Program-made: the position numbers and the translations under genes
Assembly (NCBI GenBank): GCA_032718475.1
Contig: JAUCBJ010003548.1
Location: forward strand, 1-64,000
Length of the DNA stretch: 64,000 bases
Direction: 5' to 3'
From: Nemertoderma westbladi
Lineage: Eukaryota; Xenacoelomorpha; Nemertodermatida; Nemertodermatidae
Notes under the pieces: generated by a model
What the model saw: the letters and a program-made list of their open reading frames with translations, nothing else
What the model was told of the DNA's origin: nothing
Databases searched by the model: none
In this document: positions 12,301 to 24,300 of the stretch, piece after piece
Layout of the letters: each line of letters begins with the position of its first letter
How positions within the stretch are numbered: position 1 is the first letter of the stretch

Positions 12301-15300
12301 TCACCCACAATGCATTCCTTACCGAAGTCTTTCATATCAACGGTAAAGGTGAAGCAGCTGGGGTGGTATACTCAGAACTAGAGGATGGTGAGAATACGGA
12401 AAGCAACTTGATGGATCTATATTTGCATAGGACATTGTACCCTAGTACATCCAACTACAGATGGGATTCCGGTGGTACAATGGAGTCCTTACGCAATGAA
12501 GCTACTAATGAAACCATTAAGCAATATCATGAGCGTTTCTACAGTATTGATAACTTGTGTATAATCATTGTGGGAGAAATTGACCCCGGTCCGTTTTTGC
12601 AAGTCATTGAAGAATTTGAATGCAAAAACCAAAGTGATAACAAGTTGTATGGAGACTCATTATCAGGTGTCCGACCTTGGAGTTCGGAAATCAGTGAATA
12701 TCAAAACCTTCATGAGCCGCATTATGTAGATTTTCCTTCCGAAGATGAATTAACAGGAAGTGTTATGTTGGCATGGAGAGGACCACATTGCTATGACCTA
12801 TATGTCTGGCAGGCAGGTGAGGTTATCCTAAATTACCTCACTGATTCTTCATCATCCCCTATTAGCCAACATTTGATAGAGATTGATAATCCTTATTGTA
12901 CGCGTTCGTCATTCTCTCAGTTGTATTACAGAGATTGCGCCAAATACATTAAATTCTACGATGTGCCAGAAAAGAAACTGGATTCCCTTCACGATAAAGC
13001 CCTCGCTCTTATAACTTCCATTAATGAAAATGTCATTGATATGAAAAGAATATCCGATACAATTGAACGCCTCATTAGGGATAGAAGTTCTTATCTTGAA
13101 GATGAACCACAAGAGATATCTGACGAATTAATCTCACATTTTATATACGGCAATGGTGGGCCGTCATTGCAATCCCATATTGACGATGTTGGACGACTTA
13201 GAATGTTACTTAAAGAGGATTCACATTTTTGGGTGAAGATTTTCCATACATTGTTGGATCTCAACAAAGTCCTTATTATAATTGGAAGGCCAAGCAAAGG
13301 ATTGGCGCGTCAATTAGCTGAAGAAAGAGCCCACAGAATTGAAGAACGAAAATGTAGGTTTGGAGTGAATGGTTTAGAAGAGCTTCAACAAGCTATAGAT
13401 GATGCTGTGGACGGAAATGACGAAGAAATCCCTGATGCACTGTTAGAATTGTTTCCAATTCCAAATGTAGAAAATATTAAGTTCCATAGAGTCGAGACTG
13501 CTTCTTTACCTTTGCCTGACCTTCCTTTTCCTGTTGATGTTACCTCGATCGATTCTAAATTCGTTACCATTCATTTACTTATAGATACATCAGGCGTTGA
13601 TAGTAGAATGTTATGGTTGATACCAATATGGACAGAGTTAATGTTTGAATCTGATGTTGAGATAAATGGGGTACTTGTTCCGTACTCGGAAGTTGTTGAT
13701 GAAATAAACAACCATTTAGTTGAGTATAGTTGTGACATCGGGTTTGGGGGGTCTCGCTTCTATTCCGGTTCCTCAAGTCAAGCCATAGTGATTATGGGTA
13801 AGACCACACGCGATCAGACGTACAAGGCGTTGGAGATAGTGAGAAACGTATTAGTAAATTCAAAGTTTTCTAAAGATAGACTAAAGACAACATTAACGAA
13901 GGTGAAGAATTGTGTATCCAGTTCTGTACGTGACATTGATTATGTGTGCGAAATGTTAAGTACCGAACTTAGATTTCAACCTGGCAGTACTAAAGTGGTT
14001 AACAATGCGATCAAACAAGGCAAATTGATGGATCATCTTGATAAAGACTTAGACATAGCCGTGAAATTAATCAATGATTTACATTCAGTTGTACTAAAAT
14101 CGAACATGTACTTGCATTTATGTGGTAACCTAGATCAAAACTTATCTACTGAAAATATTACAGATACATTCCAAATTCAAAGTAACACTACATCGCGATG
14201 TGACAACAACGACAATGACATTCTAAAGAGTATTTCCTCAAGAATATTTAGACGCAATGCCGAATTTACTGGAGTTATTTACGGACTTCAGGCTGCTGAG
14301 AGCAGCTACCTATTGGCCAGCGCTCCGGTCTTTACTGATCGGCACCATCCTGACGTCGCTCCTTTACTGGTTCTATTCCAGTATCTTAGCTCCTCCAGCG
14401 GCCCCCTATGGAACGAAATACGCGGCTCTGGACTGGCTTACAATGTGGGTATGGAGTTGAGCGTAGGTACCGGTCTGTTGACCTTATGGGTCTACCAGAG
14501 CACACAGTTGGTACAGGCCTACAAAGCAGCCCAAAAGGTTGTTCTCGATGTATTGGATGACGAAGACTTTATATCTGATGAAGACGTTGGAGCTGCCAAG
14601 AGTAACCTCGTCTACAGTATAGTCGAGAAAGAGTCGACTCCTAGTTCCGCAGGTTACCAACACCTTAACCATCTTGTTAACGGAGTTTCCCTCGACTACA
14701 GCAGACAATTACTTCATCGAATTGACTCAGTTGCAGTCGACGAAGTGAATAGAGTTGCCAATGGATACCTAAATCTGGTGTTCCAACCGGAATCTAGTTG
14801 GTGTATTGTGTGCACACATGCGGACAAGGTTAATGAGATACAGACGGCTTTGGGGGCGTGTAACAGACCTGTCACTGTTATTGACGACTTATACACAACC
14901 TACGATATCGACTTTGATGCTGTTTTCGGAAATGAATAAACTAAACATCGCCACTAACGCTGGCGTGTAATTTATATTTCTGTTACTTGTTCATAATAAA
15001 TTGCTATTGTCGGCCTGTGTACACTAAGCGAGCGATATTTCGCATTGAAATGAGGGGAGGGGGAGGAGGGTGTGTTCACAAGGTAAAAGGGCTTGAAAGA
15101 AAAAAGAGTATATGGACACAAATAACAAGTGAACAAATTATTGTTTTAGAAACACTGTCACTGCTCCTTTACCCTAATATGGTACTTTAAACACAATAAA
15201 CCACGTTTTTTAATGCAATTTTGTGACCCCCACCTCCGCCTCCACCATTATTGATATGTTGATATCAAAGAGCAGAGGATTTATTTGTGTTACTGTTATT

Positions 15301-18300
15301 ATTCGTGCATCTTATTTACTGCACTGGCTATTATAGTTATCTAAATTAATAATTTGCTGTACAACGAATATACAAAAAATACGAACAATAAATACGAATG
15401 TCATCCCATAACATTAAACCCATGACGTCATCCCATCCCAATACTAACTTTAAACCCATGACGTCATCCCATCCCAATACTAACTTTAAACCCATGACGT
15501 CATCCCATCCCAATACTAACAGTAAAACCATGACGTCATCCCATCCCAATACTAACAGTAAACGCATGACGTCATCCCATCCCAATACTAACAGTAAACC
15601 CATGACGTCATTCCAACACTCTGTAAACACATGACGTCATCCCAACACAAACAGTTGTAAGCCATGTAAACCCATGACGTCATCCCAACACTAACAGTAA
15701 GCCAATGACGTCATCCCGACACTAACAGTAAGCCAATGACGTCATCCCACCCCAAATTCACTAACATTAAGCCAATAACGTCATCCCAACACTACGCCAT
15801 GCCGTCATTGATAAACTCACCACATCCTTCTTCATCGTCATCGCCCGCACAGTCGGCGAACCCGTTGCAGATTCTCCGTTCGTCGATACAACGACCGTCC
15901 GCGCATCGGAACTGCGTGTTCGCGCATTCATAGTCCCCATGGCAACCAACTTCGTCGCTCCCTTCGCCGCAGTCGTTGTTGGTGTCGCAACGTAACTCTT
16001 TGGGGATACATTGGCCAGTACCGCATCGGAACTCATCGCTCGTACAAGGACTGTAATAGTTATGGGTTACATTGGGGTCTGTAATAGTTAGGGTTACATT
16101 GGGGACTGTAATAGTTAGGGGTTACATTGGGGTATATAATAGTTAGGGGTTATATTGGGGTCTGTAATAGTTAGGGGTTACATTGGGGACTGTAATAGTT
16201 AGGAGTTACATTGGGGTCTGTAATAGTTAGGGGTTACATTGGGGTCTGTAATAGTTAGGGGTTACATTGGAGTCTGTAATAGTTAGGGGTTATATTGGGG
16301 TCTGTAATAGTTAGGGGTTACATTGGGGACTGTAATAGTTAGGGGTTACATTGGGGTCTGTAATAGTTAGGGGTTGCATGGGGTCTGTAATAGTTAGGAG
16401 TTACATTGGGGACTGTAATAGTTAGGGGTTACATTGGGGACTGTAATAGTTAGGGGTTACATTGGGGTCTGTAATAGTTAAAGGGTTACATTGGGGACTG
16501 TATTAGTTAGGGGTTACATTGGGGACTGTAATAGTTAGGGGTTACATTGGGGTCTGTAATAGTTAAAGGGTTACATTGGGGACTGTATTAGTTAGGGGTT
16601 ACATTGGGGACTGTAATAGTTAGGGGTTACATTGGGGTCTATAATAGTTAGGGGTTACATTGGGGACTGTAATAGTTAGGGGTTACATTGGGTTCTGTAA
16701 TAGTTAGGGGTTACATTGGGGTCTGTAATAGTTAAAGGGTTACATTGGGGACTGTATTAGTTAGGGGTTACATTGGGGACTGTAATAGTTAGGGGTTACA
16801 TTGGGGTCTATAATAGTTAGGGGTTACATTGGGGACTGTAATAGTTAGGGGTTACATTGGGGACTGTATTAGTTAGGGGTTACATTGGGGTCTGTAATAG
16901 TTAAAGGGTTACATTGGGGACTGTATTAGTTAGGGGTTACATTGGGGACTGTAATAGTTAGGGGTTACATTGGGGTCTATAATAGTTAGGGGTTACATTG
17001 GGGACTGTAATAGTTAGGGGTTACATTGGGGACTGTATTAGTTAGGGGTTACATTGGGGTCTGTAATAGTTAGGGGTTACATTGGGGTCTATAATAGTTA
17101 GGGGTTACATTGGGGACTGTAATAGTTAGGGGTTACATTGGGGACTGTAATAGTTAGGGGTTACATTGGGGACTGTATTAGTTAGGGGTTACATTGGGGA
17201 CTGTAATAGTTAGGGGTTACATTGGGGTCTGTAATAGTTAAAGGGTTACATTGGGGACTGTGATAGTTAAAGGGTTACATTGGGGACTGTAATAGTTAGG
17301 GGTTACATTGGGGTCTGTAATAGTTAGGGGTTACATTGGGGACTGTAATAGTTAGGGGTTACATTGGGGTCTGTAATAGTTAGGGGTTACATTGGGGTCT
17401 GTAATAGTTAGGGGTTACATTGGGGTCTGTAATAGTTAGGGGTTACATTGGGGTCTGTAATAGTTAGGGGTTACATTGGGGTCTGTAATAGTTAGGGGTT
17501 ACATTGGGGTCTGTAATAGTTAGGGGTTTACATTGGGGTCTGTAATAGTTAGGGGTTACATTGGGGTCGTACACTCATTCACCCACCTATAATGACATAT
17601 TAATCCTTCGTCACTCCCATCACCACAATCGTCACGGAAGTTGCATAGCAACCGAATGTTAACGCAATTACCATTGTCGCAGCGATGGCCATGTTGCGAA
17701 CAAGCTAAGGAGAATACATTGACTTTCTATTATATTTTATCGTTGTAAATTCCACAAATTAATAAGTATCATAATTTATTTCCAACTGAACCTGAAACAA
17801 GCTGCTCATGCTCAGTTGGAGCATCAGGCAGGCACTTATAGTTCGAATTGGGTTCCAGCGACAGAAAGTCGATCTCACACTTTATTTCTAAAACCTGTGG
17901 CAGGAATATCCTGTTTGGTGCCCCAAGAGTGGTCCTAATTCAATTGTTGTGAATACGTTGCCTATAATACAACTACTACAACAGTACAGTGTATATGGGA
18001 ATACAGCTTCTTTGTTCATCGGTCAAAATAACTAAAAGTATGGCCAAAGCTAAATAAAAAACATTAGGCACGCCGTAAATTTTGACTTTCTCTATCATTT
18101 CCACTAATTTATATCTTAAAATGACCGACATTTTTTGGTGTTATAGGTCACCATTATTTTGGAACGCTGTAATGCGTCCCTCCATTACACGCTCTATACT
18201 GCACTATACGAAAATGGCATAACAGGTGGGGACTTAAGACTTAACTTAAAACCCTACTACTAGGATCGGCATGCTGCATTGCAGTTGCATTATATTTATA

Positions 18301-21300
18301 TTACATATATATTAAGAATGCTGTGCTGGCTTGTCGACAAAACTGCGCTGCCACAACTCCCTATCACCCATGACATTTGCTAGATCATCCGCATCTTCAA
18401 GGCCAGTGTCCTTTAAGATGCGTCTCAAGAAAGTCATGGGCTGTCCACCATGCTTATTCACTACATGAGGCTGTCAAAGCACAAGATTATGCACTGGCTG
18501 GTCCTCACGGCGAAAGCAATGTCCTGCAAAGCGGAGGCGGCTTTGTTCTAGTGTCAAGCTTGTGGGAACCAATGAGACACCTCCAATGTTATATAGTGTC
18601 TGGTTGGAGATGTGTGCATTGTACTTGACACAATGAACCCGGCGTAGCATTCTTGTGAATGTGCCATCCAGAGATTTGGTGTCCTCAGCAGTTAGAGCCC
18701 AACAAGGACTCCCATAGAGGAGTTCTTAAGTTTCCGATGAATTATATGTGACTTGCAAATCCTGGAAAGCCCATTCAAGGCTGCCCATGCCTTTCCCTTA
18801 CGTATTCGAAGGTCCTCACCTGACTTCCGGATCCATGACCCCAGGAAACACAAGTCGTCCACATAAAGTTAACTGTCAAAATTTTGGTCTTTTTAGAGTT
18901 AATAAAAAGACCAACACTAGAAGCAGCCTGTTCTAATGAGCTGAGGCGCCGTTGGGTTCCCTCTAGTGATTCTGAGAGTACTCATAAGTCCTCAGCAAAG
19001 TCTAGATCAGTTAGGTACTTTTTAACACAAGTACTTGATAACACTTAGAATGGTTCTGTGTCATCGTCAACAGTAGACACCGACAATGTTGTCGAACCAT
19101 CGTATACTGATCTGATTGCTGCAATAATTTCATCAGGAATCCCATATAATGATAGTATGCTGACCATGTGAGCGAGAGACTGAATCAAAGGCCTTGAAGA
19201 AGTCAACAAAGATAACAGCCAGATGCCTGTCTTTCTTTTTTGATAATTCTTCAGTTATCCTTCTAAGTGCCAAAATGGGCTCCCTGGTCCCACGACCTTT
19301 ACGGAACCCATTCTGATTTCCACGGAGCAGTCTCTCAATAGGATCCCTAATGCGATTTAATATAATTATATTGTATAGCTTTGCAGCAATCGAGATCAAT
19401 GAGTTTCCATGAAAAGAACCATAGAATGTTAGGTTGTCCTTCTTGGGAACTGGTGTCATTTTTTGTGGGACCCTTGTCGTTCTGTACATGTTCACTATAA
19501 TGGGATAAATGAGCTTCAAACACATAGTTTATTTTAAAGACGTTAGGGGACTCAGACACTTTTACTTAAAACCCAAATAGAGCTAATGAAGTAAAATTTA
19601 ATAGCTGTTCATTGAGCACATCAAATTCTCCTTAAAAAGAGCTTTCGAATGATATATATGTTTAGGTTTTGAAACAAAAAATTTTTGACGAAAATCCCAA
19701 CCTAATTTTGGCCACTTTTAGTGACTTTGACCCATAGGAGTTATTAAATAAATTATCACATCCACGTGGAGCTATATGTTCTAGGCCAATAATTACAGTT
19801 ATGGATACCAGAAGATTTTGGCGCCAATAATTTTATCTATACTTTTGATCATCAAAATCTGAAAAGGAGTTGTATATTTTTCAGTGGCCGGACTGTAACA
19901 GTTCAAACCTCATAGTTAATTTAGGAAGAAGAAGTGCTAATTGTATAATTAATATGGCGTTACTAACCGAGTTGGTGTTGGCAGTTATCTTCGTCCGAAG
20001 AATCGTGGCAATCGTCGTCTCCGTCGCAAATCCAGTCGGTAGGAACGCAACGTCCGTTACCGCATTGGAACTCGGTAATAAAACATTGGGGAAGAGCGGG
20101 TTCGTTGGTGTCAGAAACGCACGTCTACAAGATAAAAACATTTGGGAAGAGCGGGTTCGTTGGTGTCAGAAACACACGTCTACAAGATAAAAACATTGGG
20201 GAAGAGCGGGTTCGTTGGTGTCAGAAACGCACGTCTACAAGATAAAAACATTGGGGAAGAGGGGGTTCGTTGGTGTCAGAAACGCACGTCTACAAGATAA
20301 AAACATTGGGGAAGAGCGGGTTCGTTGGTGTCGGAAACGCACGTCTACAAGATAAAAACATTGGGGAAGAGCGGTATCAGAAACGCACGTCTACAAGATA
20401 AAAACATTGGGGAAGAGCGGGTTCGTTGGTGTCGGAAACGCCCGTCTACAAGATAAAAACATTGGGGAAGAGTGGGTTCGTTGGTGTCAGAATCGCACGT
20501 CTATAAGATAAAAACATTGGGTAAGAGCGGTTTCGTTGGTGTCAGAAACACACGTCTACAAGATAAAAACAATGGGGAAGAGAGGGTTCGTTGGTCTCAG
20601 AAACGCACGTCTACAAGATAAAAACATTGGGGAAGAGCGGGTTCGTTGGTGTCAGAAACGCCCGTCTACAAGATAAAAACATTGGGGAAGAGCGGGTTCG
20701 TTGGTGTCAGAAACGCACGTCTACAAGATAAAAACATTGGGGAAGAGCGGGTTCGTTGGTGTCAGAAACGCACGTCTACAAGATAAAAACATTGGGGAAG
20801 AGAGGGTTCGTTGGTCTCAGAAACACACGTCTACAAGATAAAAACATTGGGGAAGAGCGGGTTCGTTGGTGTCAGAAACGCACGTCTACAAGATAAAAAC
20901 ATTGGGTAAGAGCGGGTTCGTTGGTGTCAGAAACGCACGTCTACAAGTTAAAAACATTGGGGAAGAGCGGGTTCGTTGGTGTCAGAAACGCACGTCTACA
21001 AGATAAAAACATTGGGTAAGAGCGGGTTCGTTGGTGTCAGAAACGCACGTCTACAAGATAAAAATATTGGGTAAGAGCGGGTTCGTTGGTGTCAGAAACG
21101 CACGTCTACAAGATAAAAACATTGGGGAAGAGCGGGTTCGTTGGTGTCAGAAACGCACGTCTACAAGATGAAAACATTGGGGAAGAGCGGGTTCGTTGGT
21201 CTCAGAAACGCACGTCTAGAAGATGAAAACATTGGGGAAGAGCGGGTTCGTTGGTCTCAGAAACGCACGTCTACAAGATAAAAACATTGGGGAAGAGGGG

Positions 21301-24300
21301 GTTCGTTGGTGTCAGAAACGCCCGTCTACAAGATAAAAACATTGGGGAAGAGCGGGTTCGTTGGTGTCAGAAACGCACGTCTACAAGATAAAAACATTGG
21401 GGAAGAGCGGGTTCGTTGGTGTCAGAAACGCACGTCTACAAGATAAAAACATTGGGGAAGAGCGGGTTCGTCGTTGGTGTCAGAAACGCACGTCTACAAG
21501 ATAAAAACATTGGGTGAGAGCGGGTTCGTTGGTGTCCGTAACGTAACGCACGTCTACAAGATAAAAACATTGGGGAAGAGCGGGTTCGTTGGTGTCAGAA
21601 ACGCACGTCTACAAGATAAAAACATTGGGGAAGAGCGGGTTCGTTGGTGTCAGAAACGCACGTCTACAAGATAAAAACATTGGGTAAGAGCGTTTTCGTT
21701 GGTGTCAGAAACGCACGTCTACAAGATAAAAACATTGGGGAAGGGCGGGTTCGTTGGTGTCAGAAACGCACGTCTACAAGATAAAAACATTGGGGAAGAG
21801 CGGGTTCGTTGGTGTTAGAAACGCACGTCTACAAGATAAAAACATTGGGGAAGAGCGGGTTCGTTGGTGTCAGAAACGCACGTCTACAAGATAAAAACAT
21901 TGGGTAAGAGCGGGTTCGTTGGTGTCAGAAACGCACGTCTACAAGATAAAAACATTGGGGAAGAGCGGGTTCGTTGGTGTCAGAAACGCCCGTCTACAAG
22001 ATAAAAAAATTGGGTAAGAGCGGGTTCGTTGGTGTCAGAAACGCACGTCTACAAGATAAAAACATTGGGGAAGAGCGGATTCGTTGGTGTCAGAAACACA
22101 CGTCTACAAGATAAAAACATTGGGGAAGAGCGGGTTCGTTGGTGTCAGAAACACACGTCTACAAGATAAAAACATTTGGGAAGAGCGGGTTGTTGGTGTA
22201 AGAAACGCACGTCTACAAGTTAAAAACATTGGGGAAGAGCGGGTTCGTTGGTGTCAGAAACGCACGTCTAAGTTAAAAACATTGGGGGAGAGCGGGTTCG
22301 TTGTTGTCAGAAACGCACGTCTACAAGATAAAAACATTGGGGAAGAGCGGGTTCGTTGGTGTCAGAAACACACGTCTACAAGATAAAAACATTGGGGAAG
22401 AGCGGGTTGTTGGTGTAAGAAACGCACGTCTACAAGTTAAAAACATTGGGGAAGAGCGGGTTCGTTGGTGTCAGAAACGCACGTCTAAGTTAAAAACATT
22501 GGGGAAGAGCGGGTTCGTTGTTGTCAGAAACGCACGTCTACAAGATAAAAACATTGGGGAAGAGCGGGTTCGTTGGTGTCAGAAACACACGTCTACAAGA
22601 TAAAAACATTGGGGAAGAGCGGGTTGTTGGTGTCAGAAACGCACGTCTACAAGATAAAAACATTGGTGAAGAGCGGGTTCGTTGGTGTCAGAAACGCACG
22701 TCTACAAGTTAAAAACATTGGGGAAGAGCGGGTTCGTTGGTGTCAGAAACGCACGTCTACAAGTTAAAAACATTGGGGAAGAGCGGGTTCGTTGGTGTCA
22801 GAAACGCACGTCTACAAGATAAAAACATTGGGGAAGAGCGGGTTCGTTGGTGTCAGAAACGCACGTCTAAGTTAAAAACATTGGTGAAGAGCGGGTTTGT
22901 TGGTGTCAGAAACGCACGTCTACAAGTTAAAAACATTGGGGAAGAGCGGGTTCGTTGGTGTCAGAAACGCACGTCTACAAGTTAAAAACATTGGGGAAGA
23001 GCGGGTTCGTTGGTGTCAGAAACGCACGTCTACAAGTTAAAAACATTGGGGAAGAGCGGGTTCGTTGGTGTCAGAAACACACGTCTACAAGATAAAAACA
23101 TTGGGGAAGAGCGGGTTGTTGGTGTCAGAAACGCACGTCTACAAGATAAAAACATTGGTGAAGAGCGGGTTCGTTGGTATCAGAAACGCACGTCTACAAG
23201 TTAAAAACATTGGGGAAGAGCGGGTTCGTTGGTGTCAGAAACGCACGTCTACAAGTTAAAAACATTGGGGAAGAGCGGGTTCGTTGGTGTCAGAAACGCA
23301 CGTCTACAAGATAAAAACATTGGGGAAGAGCGGGTTCGTTGGTGTCAGAAACGCACGTCTACAAGTTAAAAACATTGGGGAAGAGCGGGTTCGTTGTTGT
23401 CAGAAACGCACGTCTACAAGATAAAAACATTGGGGAAGAGCGGGTTCGTTGGTGTCAGAAACGCACGTCTACAAGATAAAAACATTGGGTAAGAGCGGGT
23501 TCGTTGGTGTCAGAAACGCACGTCTACAAGTTAAAAACATTGGGTAAGAGCGGGTTCGTTGGTGTCAGAAACGCCCGTCTACAAGATAAAAACATTGGGT
23601 AAGAGCGGGTTCGTTGGTGTCAGAAACGCACGTCTACAAGATAAAAACATTGGGGAAGAGCGGGTTCGTTGGTGTCAGAAACGCACGTCTACAAGATAAA
23701 AACATTGGGGAAGAGCGGGTTCGTTGGTGTCAGAAACACACGTCTACAAGATAAAAACATTTGGGAAGAGCGGGTTGTTGGTGTAAGAAACGCACGTCTA
23801 CAAGTTAAAAACATTGGGGAAGAGCGGGTTCGTTGGTGTCAGAAACGCACGTCTACAAGTTAAAAACATTGGGGGAGAGCGGGTTCGTTGTTGTCAGAAA
23901 CGCACGTCTACAAGATAAAAACATTGGGGAAGAGCGGGTTCGTTGGTGTCAGAAACACACGTCTACAAGATAAAAACATTGGGGAAGAGCGGGTTGTTGG
24001 TGTAAGAAACGCACGTCTACAAGTTAAAAACATTGGGGAAGAGCGGGTTCGTTGGTGTCAGAAACGCACGTCTACAGTTAAAAACATTGGGGAAGAGCGG
24101 GTTCGTTGTTGTCAGAAACGCACGTCTACAAGATAAAAACATTGGGGAAGAGCGGGTTCGTTGGTGTCAGAAACACACGTCTACAAGATAAAAACATTGG
24201 GGAAGAGCGGGTTGTTGGTGTCAGAAACGCACGTCTACAAGATAAAAACATTGGTGAAGAGCGGGTTCGTTGGTGTCAGAAACGCACGTCTACAAGTTAA

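Noticed and set aside
15398-15634. ORFs on both strands with SHPNTN / GWDDVMG repeats
   Set aside because: Translations of the CRE-containing minisatellite; the 36-bp period keeps the frame open by chance.
16051-17566. Telomeric repeat (TTAGGG-like)
   Set aside because: The unit is 28 bp with GTTAGGGGTTAC only once per unit. It is explained by the LRP1 acceptor array.
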